The translations under genes and the position numbers were made by a program. Positions 36,040-44,726 of a stretch of 64,000 nucleotides of DNA are shown here, in pieces. Source of the stretch: an uncultured Microbacteriaceae bacterium (GTDB lineage Bacteria > Actinomycetota > Actinomycetes > Actinomycetales > Microbacteriaceae); the NCBI GenBank assembly GCA_947487835.1, contig CANKXX010000005.1:62001-126000 (forward strand), written 5' to 3'. Every line of letters begins with the position of its first letter. Position 1 is the first letter of the stretch. A model generated the notes under the pieces. That model saw only the letters and a program-made list of their open reading frames with translations. It was not told where the DNA came from and did not search any database.

Positions 36040-36488
36040 GACCCGACCCGAGAACAATTGAAGGCCAAAAGGGCCGGTTTACCCAGTGCTGGAAAAGGCG
36101 AACTTCCGCGGAATTCCGCGGTTTTCATGCCCTCATCGTACGGTATGGCACCCCACGATTCCGGCCAGTTTCGGACCTTGAACGGGGTTTTTGGAACGTT
36201 TATGGTCATGGCCGGCGGGGTCCCATCTGAGAGGGCGGACACGCGAGAAGACCGGAGCCCTCATGGTTCCGGTCTTCTCGTTGCGCCAGGCGGCCGGTCG
36301 ATCATCAGCCGACCGGACGCTCACCGCCACAGCAACTCACGCGATGTCATGCCGTGTCGCCGCTCAGACGGCGTTGCGCAGCACCTCGCGCAGGGCCTCG
36401 TACTGCGGCTTCGGGTTGTTGTGCTCGCCGTACAGCAGCCCCGCGCCCTGGCCAGTGAACCAGCCGGGGATCCAGGAGTTCGCGTCCG
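36040..36488. repeat. Direct repeat copy 2 flanking the defence cargo
   Basis: About 449 bp matching 26657-27107 in the same orientation, with the same order of xylanase 3' end, terminator and palindrome-bearing region. Beyond 36488 the xylanase fragment continues for another 230 bp that copy 1 lacks. Confidence 0.8.
36244..36280 (-). terminator. Xylanase gene terminator (copy 2)
   Basis: A perfect 13-bp stem (CGAGAAGACCGGA and its complement) around an 11-nt loop, about 85 nt after the xylanase stop on the minus strand. Confidence 0.75.
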
Positions 36489-36719
36489 AGACGCCCCATA
36501 CCGTGTAGGAGTTGCACGCCTCCACCGCGAGGCAGGCCTCAAGCGTCCGCGCCCACCAGTCGACCTGGTCCGCGGCCTCCGCCGGGTCGGCCGGGGTGTT
36601 GGCGTAGTCGCCGTTGCTCTTCTGCGTCACGAACGCGCGGATGTCCACCTCCGTGAGAGACACTTCGAGGCCCAGGTCGGCGAACCGCTGCAGGTTGTTC
36701 TGCAGGTCCGGGAAGCCGT
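36364..36719 (-). pseudogene. GH10 endo-1,4-beta-xylanase, 3'-terminal fragment
   Basis: About 118 codons of a GH10 C-terminus remain in frame: LQNNLQRFADLGLEVSLTEVDIRAF, which contains the catalytic nucleophile Glu of the TEVDIR motif, then DWWARTLEACLAVEACNSYTVWG, SW.PGWFTGQGAGLLY and PKPQYEALREVL before the stop at 36364. The 5' two-thirds is missing. The fragment begins within 3 nt of the HerA stop codon (36722), so arrival of the BREX/SIR2-HerA block probably cut the gene. Confidence 0.85.
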
Positions 36720-36721
36720 GA

Positions 36722-38704
36722 TCAGAACGGTGGATCGGACGGCCAATCCGCATCGCTCAGATCCGGTTCGTCCAGTGGCTCATCATCATAGGAGTCGCCG
36801 ATGAGCGGCGTGAGCCACTCCGTCGTCACAGACATAGTCCGGCTATTCGGCGCAGACTCCGGCGGCAGCAGTCCGATCCGCACGACGACGGGCACCTGGG
36901 CCGAGACACCGGACAAGACGCAGGTCCCCGTGGGCAGAATCGGCAGGGACTCGAACGACACTCGATCGAGGTAGGCAACTGCTTTCTCGATGGCGTGAAC
37001 GTCCAGGTTGTTCACGAGCCGGTGGAGAAAGTAGTTGTGAAGTTGCGAGACGATCGTCTCGGAGATGTCATGCGGTCGCTGGCTCGCGATCGTGAGGAAT
37101 ACACCAAACTTGCGGCCCTCCTTGACGATCTCCTCGAACGTCTCCAGGCGGTAATCACGCCATGCCTCGCTCTCGCGCGCTGACTCCCTCGACAAGATGT
37201 TGTGCGCCTCGTCGATGATCAAGTTCAGGTATCGCTGACCTCGCGGGTCGGTGCGCTTCTTGGCGTCGTAAAGGTGCTTACAGACGATCATGGGAATGAC
37301 CTTGCGCATGGCGAGGTTGACGTTTCTAAGTGACACAACGGTCAGCGGCACCGCAGTGAATGCGTCGTCGGAGACCCTGACGAGCCGCTTGATACTCGGC
37401 ACCCGCTCATCCATCCGCTTCATCATCGGCCCCAGATGCTCGCGGTTAGCAAACCCGCTGATCACATCGCGGTAGAACTGGAGCACGAGCTTGAAGCGCA
37501 CGAGATCGACGTCGTCGACGGCCGAGAAATCTTGCTGGATTGCGGTGACTTTCTGCTTGATGAAGTCGGTCCAACCCGCATCGGTCGCCCACTTGCGCTG
37601 ACTGCTTGGCTTCGCCTCCCAGAAGAAGTTGTGGTTGAGGCTGTGATAGCCAAGGTCTGACCGCATCTCCTCAATCAGCGCGGTCAAGTCGGATGAAGCC
37701 CGATCCCCAAGGCAGAACATTACTTCTTCAAGAAAGTTGATGGGCAGCTGACGGTCGAGCGCACCGTCGTTGCTCTTCGTTGCACGCGCAACCAGGTCAC
37801 CGATCACGTCAAGCAATGCCTGCGGGTCGGGTAGCAACCGATCCCAGTAGTCACTCTTGAGCACTCGCGAAATAAAGGGAGCTTGCGTCTTCTCGGTCGC
37901 ATCGAGCAGCACGGTCCAGAACATCGGGTCGTGGACCGCAGTCTTCGGAAGTGGCAGGCGATGCCCACCGTCATCATGGGTCGACAGGTCGTAGACCTGC
38001 TTCACGTCGTCACCGGCAATGGCTGCCGTCGCGTACTCCTCGGACCCACCCTCGCGGTTGACGTACTCCCCGTTGAAGTCGATCAACACGAACTGGGACC
38101 GCTGTCGGAAGGTCTCGATCGCGCCGTACTTCTTGAACAGCTCGTGATAGAGCTTGGCGAGCGTGTACGACTTCCCGCTGCCGGTGTTGCCGAAGATCCC
38201 GACGTGGCTCGCGAAGATCGCGTTGATGCCGACAGCGACCGGCTGTGTCGGCTCCATCGCCAATGCCCCGATCTCCAGCGGCTCATCCCCGCCCGACACG
38301 AACGTGTGGATGAGCCCGAATTCGTCTTCCGTGAGGATGAAGCATTCATTGTCAAGGAGTGGCATCTCGCGAACGCCCCGCTCGAAGCGTCCGCCCTCGA
38401 GGTAGCCGACGAGGCTCACGTCGAGTTGGCGGGACAGCAGGTCCACACCGCGACGGTATGCCGTGGTCGCACCGCGATCCTCTTCGACCACCTCACCGTC
38501 GACCTTGGCAATCAACTCGACGAAACCCTTCACGATCTTTACGTAGCTCGCGACGGCGACGTTGCGCATGAGGCCACCGCGATACAAGAGGTGCGAACCG
38601 TTCTTAAGCTTGTCGACTGCGACTCGCACACGCCGGCCGTCGACGGACACCACCCTGCCAACGCGGAACACCGCGTCCTGGTCAAGAACGCTCTCCTCAT
38701 CCAC
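36722..38704 (-). CDS. herA: HerA-family ATPase of a SIR2-HerA defence pair
   Basis: A 660-aa hexameric-type ATPase. An N-terminal HAS-barrel-like beta domain (FRVGRVVSVDGRRVRVAV at about residues 11-28) is followed by the ATPase core: Walker A GIFGNTGSGKSYTLAKLYHE near 163-182, the strand with VLIDFNGEY near 200, Walker B LNLIIDEAHNIL near 487-498 and TIASQRPHDIS near 540. The C-terminus is acidic (EPLDEPDLSDADW). It is the last gene of the BREX operon and overlaps the SIR2 gene by 8 nt. GTG 38704 has GGAG upstream. In known SIR2-HerA systems the HerA ring controls the SIR2 NADase and may contribute nuclease or helicase activity. Its stop lies against the xylanase fragment. Confidence 0.85.
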   Translation of the reverse strand: MDEESVLDQDAVFRVGRVVSVDGRRVRVAVDKLKNGSHLLYRGGLMRNVAVASYVKIVKGFVELIAKVDGEVVEEDRGATTAYRRGVDLLSRQLDVSLVGYLEGGRFERGVREMPLLDNECFILTEDEFGLIHTFVSGGDEPLEIGALAMEPTQPVAVGINAIFASHVGIFGNTGSGKSYTLAKLYHELFKKYGAIETFRQRSQFVLIDFNGEYVNREGGSEEYATAAIAGDDVKQVYDLSTHDDGGHRLPLPKTAVHDPMFWTVLLDATEKTQAPFISRVLKSDYWDRLLPDPQALLDVIGDLVARATKSNDGALDRQLPINFLEEVMFCLGDRASSDLTALIEEMRSDLGYHSLNHNFFWEAKPSSQRKWATDAGWTDFIKQKVTAIQQDFSAVDDVDLVRFKLVLQFYRDVISGFANREHLGPMMKRMDERVPSIKRLVRVSDDAFTAVPLTVVSLRNVNLAMRKVIPMIVCKHLYDAKKRTDPRGQRYLNLIIDEAHNILSRESARESEAWRDYRLETFEEIVKEGRKFGVFLTIASQRPHDISETIVSQLHNYFLHRLVNNLDVHAIEKAVAYLDRVSFESLPILPTGTCVLSGVSAQVPVVVRIGLLPPESAPNSRTMSVTTEWLTPLIGDSYDDEPLDEPDLSDADWPSDPPF

Positions 38705-40028
38705 TGGAGGGCTCCTGCACGGAAGCCCGGATGTCGAGTTCGATCCGCTGATCCGGCTCGGGAACCTTGTCGCGAATGACCGGCGCGAAATGATCGGATT
38801 CGAGCACGTCGAGGTTGATCTTTCGCTCCTTCTCGTCCGCGTCAGGCTCGCCGGGGACCACGAACTGGATATTGCCGTTCTTGACCTCAGCGTCGGGCAG
38901 GAGATTCTCGTACGCCTTGAGTCCTCCACGGGAGTAGCAGAACACGATCACTTGCAGCGTTGGGTTCGTTCGCGCTGCTCGCAGTACGAGGTCTCGTAGA
39001 TGCTCATCGCGGAATGAGAACCCGTGGACGAAAAGGACGCTGTTCTCCTTCTCCAACGCGTTGGCGAAGCGGCGAATCAGTTCATAGTAGGTCTCATTCA
39101 GAACCGTCGTTGCGAACTTGCGCTTGTCAGGGTTGACGATGCCGAGCTTGCCGTAGCCATCGGAGAATGCCTGGAGAGCTGCTCGTGCCGGTGAAGTGCC
39201 GTCTTTCGTGTCGAGAAGGTCGAGGCCCGCCAGCCACTCCTGTGCCGCCGTGACAAGCTCCGTGATTGGACGGATTGTCGCCGCCTCGCCCTCCGACTGA
39301 CGGTCGACGAGCACTGGCAGCAGGTGCTCCTTCGCTTTACCAAGCAGTTCCTCGACCTCTCTCACGAGAGTCAGCCCGTGGTCGAAGTAAATGTCCGCCT
39401 TTCGGTCCCCTCGTTCCTGCTGGCGCCACGCGGCTGATCCATGGATCTTGACGAGGTTAAAGACTGGCACCTCGAACCGCTGCTCGTACCGACTACCCAT
39501 GCGGAAGCGGAGCGTGTTGAAGTCACCGAGGTCGAACTTCGGGCGGATCTTGCCGCTGAACCCATCGGAGAAGTCGATGCCGAGTTCCTCCATGGCTACC
39601 TCGAACAGCATGTCCACGTTGGTCGTGAATATGTTCGCCTGCTTTGACAGGAGTGTGCTGTGCCGCCGGAGCAGGATGCGGTTCAGCGTACGAACAAACG
39701 TCGCGTACGACCGGAGCACAGCTTCCGCAGAGTTATCACGCTCGATGATCTTCGTGTTCGGAGCGAGAACATTCTCGAAGAAGTACGCCTGAATCGAAGC
39801 GCGGACGAGCGCCTTGACATGCTCAGGGGCGTCCGCGTCGGCAACCTCCGCGAGGGCGTCTTCGATGTTGCCCAACGCGGCAAAGTATGGGCTCGACGTA
39901 CCGGCGCCGATCAGGAAGTTCAGGTGCGCCGACTCGACGATCGTTCGTAGCCGCTCAGGGGCGAGCCGATGGGGTTGAGCGTCGGACACAGGCTGCTGCG
40001 CCACACCGTTGATGCGCACCGGGGTCAC
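38697..40028 (-). CDS. SIR2-domain NADase of a SIR2-HerA defence pair
   Basis: A 443-aa protein. The SIR2-like Rossmann core shows NFLIGAGTSSP (residues 37-47), IFTTNVDMLFE near 131-141 and the catalytic-histidine segment KIHGSAAW near 190-197, then VLFVHGFSFRDEHLRDLVL near 335. No zinc-binding cysteine set is present, as expected for defence SIR2 proteins, which degrade NAD+ on infection rather than deacetylate. The start overlaps the brxL stop (ATGA) and the stop overlaps herA by 8 nt. This places it in the same message as BREX. Abortive NAD depletion is known for the family; the trigger here is inferred. Confidence 0.85.
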   Translation of the reverse strand: MTPVRINGVAQQPVSDAQPHRLAPERLRTIVESAHLNFLIGAGTSSPYFAALGNIEDALAEVADADAPEHVKALVRASIQAYFFENVLAPNTKIIERDNSAEAVLRSYATFVRTLNRILLRRHSTLLSKQANIFTTNVDMLFEVAMEELGIDFSDGFSGKIRPKFDLGDFNTLRFRMGSRYEQRFEVPVFNLVKIHGSAAWRQQERGDRKADIYFDHGLTLVREVEELLGKAKEHLLPVLVDRQSEGEAATIRPITELVTAAQEWLAGLDLLDTKDGTSPARAALQAFSDGYGKLGIVNPDKRKFATTVLNETYYELIRRFANALEKENSVLFVHGFSFRDEHLRDLVLRAARTNPTLQVIVFCYSRGGLKAYENLLPDAEVKNGNIQFVVPGEPDADEKERKINLDVLESDHFAPVIRDKVPEPDQRIELDIRASVQEPSSG

Positions 40029-42226
40029 TGTGCTGTCTCCAGTTCGGGCGCGACGGGGATCTTCACGTAGTGGACGGTGAACGCCGATCCGATGAGGCGG
40101 AACTCCTGGCGGTTGCGACCGAAGTCGAAGGGGTTGTCGTTTGGCTTCTGCCAGATGTCGAGGCCCTTACCGAGGTCGATGCGCCAGCCGTGGTTGGTCT
40201 CGATGCGGCGGTCGTGGATCGTGTCGTCGAGTCGCACAGCGAGACGAACGCCGACTGCGTCGGACGCGTCCTTTATCGACTTGAGCATAAGCAGCTGGCC
40301 GTGCTTGAACTCGATCTTGGGCTCCTCGGTGGTGACAAGCACGAGGTCGATCTCGTCGGCGTCGTCCTTGGCCGCCGCGAGGAGGCTGAGCAGGTCTGCG
40401 AGGTTGCGTCCCTGATGGGGCATGCGGATGTAGGGGTCCGTGATTGTGATCTTGGTTGCGCCACGAAGGTAAGGCAGGAGAAGGGTTTCGTAGGACACTC
40501 CCCTCTGGCCGGCCGTGAAGTCTCGATGTCCCTCAGCCAGCGGTGAGGATGCGGGCTCCACGGGCATGTCGGGAGCAGCCCCTGAGGAAGCCGTTGATGG
40601 CGCGGGGGCCAGGCCCAGATGGGTAGCCGTAGGCGCGCCTTCACCTGTTCCGCCGTCGCCGTCGGGCACTGCGTCCCAGTCCCGCCGGTACAGCTGCGGA
40701 TACTGGCTCTCCTCAAGGGTGACGACGTCGTACCACACGCCTGCCTTGTCGGCGAATCGGAAGTGGACGGGCGTCCCGCGCATCGTGGCGTCGATCCGCA
40801 GGATTGAGTCCTTGACCCGCTTGCGACCCTCGATCGCGAACTCCATCAGGGCGCGGACCTCTCTCTCGGTGGCCTCACCCGTCGGGTGCACGAGCTTCAT
40901 CAGCCCGGAGAACGTCTTGCGAATACCGTCTTGGTCGCGTGTCGACATCGAGTTATCGAGCGTGAAGTAGTCCTTGTACTTGTCCGAGAAGTCCTCAGAC
41001 CGCTTCGCTCGCAGGATCTCGGCGAGGTAGTCGACCACGAACCCATAGCCGGTGGAGAACATCTCTGAACGGATTGGCGCGACCTCCCAGCCTGGGATGT
41101 AGTGGTGGATGCGGTCGAGCCAGGCGGGATCGCGGTAGGCGTCGGGCAGCTCGTCGAACAGATCACTGTTGTTGAGCATGTAGGGCACGGTGTGCGTCGT
41201 GTTGCCGACGAACGCCATCGAGGCCTCGGCTCCATAGATGCTGGTGCCGCGCGAGAACGACTTGTTCGCGAGGTAGTTCTTCATCACGTTGACGAGGTTC
41301 TGGTCGGCGCGGCGGTTGGCGGCGAACTCGTCGAACGCGACACAGTCCCAGTAGCCGACCAGGCCGATGCGGCCGCTGGCGTTGTTGACGAACAGCTTCG
41401 CGACGGTGACCTCGCCGCCAGATATGAGAATGCCGTTCGGGGAGAACTCGCTGAACGTGTGGGACTTGCCGGTGCCCTTCGGCCCGAGTTCAACCACGTT
41501 GTAGTTTCGCTCGACGAACGGAATCAGGCGGGTCAGGGCGATGAGCTTGCCTCGCTCGTTGAACTGCTCGGGGTTGAGCCCGATCGACTGCATCAGCAGG
41601 TCAATCCACTCCTCGGTCGTGAACGCCTTGCGGGCCTCGTAGTAGTGGTCGACGTCGACCCCTGCGACCTGGATGGGCTTGAGGCTGCCGAGGATCCATG
41701 GCACGACCCGCTGGTCCTCAGAGTGGAAGTACTCGATGTCGCAGATGCACCAGACACCGCCGACGAGGAGTTTGGGGTTCTGCTTGACCGTGACGTCGTC
41801 GATGATGACGCCCTTGACCTGGAGGTTTTCAAACTCCGCCTCGTGGACGTCGTTCTTCTCGTTGAGCGTGACCGTGGCCTTGTCGATCACACGGTGCCGA
41901 CCCTTGCGGCGGATCTCCGACTTCACGAGCATGTGTTCGTTGCGGTTAACGTAGTGGGTCGCGAGGATCTGGCGAACACTGTCGATCCCGGCCTGGATCG
42001 TCGCCTCGTCGTCGGACGCGGCGTACTGGCCCAGCAGGTACTCGAGCACGTACGACGGCACGACCGCATTGCCGCGGACTGCCTTGACGAGATCCTTGCG
42101 AACGACGGCGCCGGCGAAGTGCTCGTTGATCTTGTTGTCGAGTGCGGACTTTGTCGGCGCGGCGTCGGTCGCCTCAGCAGCGGCGAGGACATCGATCTCG
42201 CCGAGAGCATCTTCGAGGTTCGTCAT
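40025..42226 (-). CDS. brxL: BREX type 1 Lon-like AAA+ protein BrxL
   Basis: A 733-aa AAA+ protein. The N-terminal region (1-200) has the BrxL features ALDNKINEHFAGAVVRKDLV near 27 and an OB-like segment (GVIIDDVTVKQNPKLLVGG near 140). The AAA+ core has Walker A GPKGTGKSHT near 241-250, DCVAFDEFAA near 290 and NTTHTVPYMLN near 350. A low-complexity linker (about 535-580) leads to a C-terminal domain opening YETLLLPYLRGATKITITDP, which resembles the MIT-C/PLD-like fold rather than a plain Lon protease end. BrxL closes type 1 BREX operons and is needed for some phage exclusion. ATG 42226 matches the family start, and the stop overlaps the SIR2 start. Confidence 0.9.
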   Translation of the reverse strand: MTNLEDALGEIDVLAAAEATDAAPTKSALDNKINEHFAGAVVRKDLVKAVRGNAVVPSYVLEYLLGQYAASDDEATIQAGIDSVRQILATHYVNRNEHMLVKSEIRRKGRHRVIDKATVTLNEKNDVHEAEFENLQVKGVIIDDVTVKQNPKLLVGGVWCICDIEYFHSEDQRVVPWILGSLKPIQVAGVDVDHYYEARKAFTTEEWIDLLMQSIGLNPEQFNERGKLIALTRLIPFVERNYNVVELGPKGTGKSHTFSEFSPNGILISGGEVTVAKLFVNNASGRIGLVGYWDCVAFDEFAANRRADQNLVNVMKNYLANKSFSRGTSIYGAEASMAFVGNTTHTVPYMLNNSDLFDELPDAYRDPAWLDRIHHYIPGWEVAPIRSEMFSTGYGFVVDYLAEILRAKRSEDFSDKYKDYFTLDNSMSTRDQDGIRKTFSGLMKLVHPTGEATEREVRALMEFAIEGRKRVKDSILRIDATMRGTPVHFRFADKAGVWYDVVTLEESQYPQLYRRDWDAVPDGDGGTGEGAPTATHLGLAPAPSTASSGAAPDMPVEPASSPLAEGHRDFTAGQRGVSYETLLLPYLRGATKITITDPYIRMPHQGRNLADLLSLLAAAKDDADEIDLVLVTTEEPKIEFKHGQLLMLKSIKDASDAVGVRLAVRLDDTIHDRRIETNHGWRIDLGKGLDIWQKPNDNPFDFGRNRQEFRLIGSAFTVHYVKIPVAPELETAQ

Positions 42227-42233
42227 GACACTC

Positions 42234-44726
42234 CTAGAAGTCGAAGTCCGTCGTGAACGACCGCTTAATGGTGTAGTTCCCCTTCGAGAACGACTTCCAC
42301 TGCGTCGTGTTAGGGATTGGCTCTTCGAGCCACAGCTCAACGGGCCGGTTGTTGTACTGATCGGCGTCCTGGGTCAGGTACAGCACGGCCTTTTGATATC
42401 GATCGCGTTGGTCACCGGACGTGCTGTCGAAGGTGAGGACGGGCTGGTCGGAGATCAGCGAGTCGCCGACGTAGAGGCCGAGCCGGACCTGGCGCGGCTG
42501 AATCTTGTCGGTGACCGCCTCACGCTGGAGCAGCTTGACGGCGAGCTGCCCGGTGGTGATCTTGTCGGTCTCGGGCATGAGGTCGACATTGACCGAGCGA
42601 ACATCAGGCTTGCGCTTCTTGTTGACCGTGACTACCGGGACGACGATTTCCTGGAGCGCTGCGCCGCCGTGGACGTAACGCGTGCCGGCGCCAGGTTGCG
42701 GTATCCGGTGAATCGACTTGGGAATCTGGATGTCGAGGTCTCCCACGAGCCCAACCTGCGCCGAGGTGAACGTCATGAATGACGGGGACGGCTTCAGCAC
42801 CCGGCCGAGCACGAAACGACGGTTGGTCTTGGTGATCGCGCTACCCTGAGGCGCCTCCGAGACGTAGTACGACTGTTCGAGCGGGGTGTCCTGGTAAAGG
42901 AAGCCGTGGTCGGCGGTGATTAGGATGTTTGTCGCGTTCGCGCTCGTCCACTTCTTCACGAGCTTGAGCAGTTCGCGAAGAGTTTCATCGGCGGCCTCGA
43001 AGACGGTTCGCTCCGTCGAAGCTTTGTCGCCCGCAGCGTCGATGCGGTCGTGATAGACGTAGAAAATTTGGTGCTTCGTGTACAGCTCGCGAAGTTCGCT
43101 CCCCGGCATGGCCAGGACCTCGGCGGCCGTGATGGCGTGTCCCTTGACGGCCTGCAGGATCTTGTCGCGGTTCGCGGATCCGTTCGTCGGCTTCCCGTCC
43201 GCCAGCACCGGCAGACCCTCAGGGTCGAGCTCCAGGCTTGACTGCGGCAGCAGCGCCGCCATTCCGAGCTGAGTGTAGCTCGGCAGCGAGCCGAGCACGG
43301 CCGATAGTGAGGCGTCGAATCGGTTCTCGCTGCGGATCATCGACGCGAGCTCTTCAGCGATCTCGTAACGCATGCCGTCAGAGATGATCACGACCGCTTT
43401 AGTACGTCCGTCTTTGACCACGGGTGCAACGTGGCGGTCGAAGAACTTCGCCTGCGGCGCGAGAGTAGCGGACTTCCACTCGCTCATGGGCTCAAGAGCC
43501 TGCTGCCACAATCCCCCGAAATCAAAGAGGTACTTATTGGCGTACTGCTTATCAACCTCAGCTCTAAGCACTTCGAGCGGCTTTTGAAAGTCTGCGGTCC
43601 GGTGGGCGTAGGTGAACCACCGGTAGTGCTGGTCGATGCGGTACCAGTCGGATTGGTACGACTTTAGCCCGCTGGCCGCCGAGGCGATGGCGTGCGGCAA
43701 CGCGGCGATCGCCGCTAGTAGCTCGGAGGCGCTCTGGATGGCTTCGTAGAGCTTGGCGTACTTGGCGCTCCACAGGCTATGCTGGCGCTGTCGCACGATA
43801 TCGGCAACCTGGCGAGGCGTCACCGACTGAGTGGCGACGGCGGCGGCGAGGTCGACGATCACCTTGCGGTCGATCTCTTCGAAGATCGTGATCTTGGCCA
43901 GCTGGCGGTAGTCGCGATTCTCGATCTTGGACTTCACGTCGAGGGCTTCAGCTGCGCGTGAGGCGAGCGTCGTCATCGTGTCCTGACTTCGGACGTCGTA
44001 GCGCAGGCTGTTGAAGTCGCTGCGGATGTTGCGGAACTCATCGGGGGTGGGCGACGCGAAGTTCTCGATGGCGCGGTTGAACATCCAGAGCACGAAGTCG
44101 TCGATCGTTGGAGTCTTGCTCGGGTACTTGTAGATGCTGGCGAGCCCGTCCCAAAAGAACTGGTCAAGGCCAAAGGTGACGAGATCGTCGAACTTAATCG
44201 TCTTCCCCGTGGCGTTCTCGACGAGGAGCTCACGCACGATGTCGGTCAGCTTGTTTCCTGATGCCTTGACGAGCACCTGGCACATTTTGGCACGGAGGCG
44301 GGCAGCGTCGTCTCCGTCATTCAGGAGTTTTTCTAGTCCCTGCTTGCGGCTGTTCGCGGCGAAGAACTTCTGGTGCTGCTCGATCACCGACACGAGAGCC
44401 GGATCATCAAGGCCGAGTTCTTGTTGGAGCATGGAGGTTCTGTCGGCGGTGAAGACGCCATAGGCGAGTTCAAGGTCGAGCAGCCAGTTGGCAGTACCGC
44501 GTGGGAGGTCTCCTGAGCGGTAGACGAGGTACTTGCTGACGTGGTCGGCGAGGAGAGTGTTCTTCACGCCGAACTCGTTGTCCTCGACACGGATGACGCT
44601 CACGGTCCCGAGGTCGAAGGCGTCGAGTTCGGTGGCGTACTCGCCGGAGGGGTCGTGCCAGAACACCACCCGCTGAGAGCCGAGTCGGTTCTGAAGGGCG
44701 TCCTGGACGGAGGTGAGATCAGTCAT
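42234..44726 (-). CDS. pglZ: BREX type 1 phosphatase-like protein PglZ
   Basis: An 830-aa protein of the alkaline-phosphatase superfamily. The N-terminal BREX PglZ region (VVFWHDPSGEY at 20-30) is helical up to about 420. The PglZ core follows with VVIISDGMRYEIAEEL near 432-447 and ILITADHGFLYQDTP near 596-610, the two metal-site motifs. VHGGAALQEIVVPVV near 680 is another family mark. PglZ is essential for BREX and pairs with PglX. The start lies 8 nt inside the end of pglX and the stop is 7 nt before brxL. Confidence 0.92.
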   Translation of the reverse strand: MTDLTSVQDALQNRLGSQRVVFWHDPSGEYATELDAFDLGTVSVIRVEDNEFGVKNTLLADHVSKYLVYRSGDLPRGTANWLLDLELAYGVFTADRTSMLQQELGLDDPALVSVIEQHQKFFAANSRKQGLEKLLNDGDDAARLRAKMCQVLVKASGNKLTDIVRELLVENATGKTIKFDDLVTFGLDQFFWDGLASIYKYPSKTPTIDDFVLWMFNRAIENFASPTPDEFRNIRSDFNSLRYDVRSQDTMTTLASRAAEALDVKSKIENRDYRQLAKITIFEEIDRKVIVDLAAAVATQSVTPRQVADIVRQRQHSLWSAKYAKLYEAIQSASELLAAIAALPHAIASAASGLKSYQSDWYRIDQHYRWFTYAHRTADFQKPLEVLRAEVDKQYANKYLFDFGGLWQQALEPMSEWKSATLAPQAKFFDRHVAPVVKDGRTKAVVIISDGMRYEIAEELASMIRSENRFDASLSAVLGSLPSYTQLGMAALLPQSSLELDPEGLPVLADGKPTNGSANRDKILQAVKGHAITAAEVLAMPGSELRELYTKHQIFYVYHDRIDAAGDKASTERTVFEAADETLRELLKLVKKWTSANATNILITADHGFLYQDTPLEQSYYVSEAPQGSAITKTNRRFVLGRVLKPSPSFMTFTSAQVGLVGDLDIQIPKSIHRIPQPGAGTRYVHGGAALQEIVVPVVTVNKKRKPDVRSVNVDLMPETDKITTGQLAVKLLQREAVTDKIQPRQVRLGLYVGDSLISDQPVLTFDSTSGDQRDRYQKAVLYLTQDADQYNNRPVELWLEEPIPNTTQWKSFSKGNYTIKRSFTTDFDF

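Noticed and set aside
41102-42256. 384-codon plus-strand frame opposite brxL
   Set aside because: Antisense shadow; BrxL motifs and operon overlaps define the minus strand as coding.
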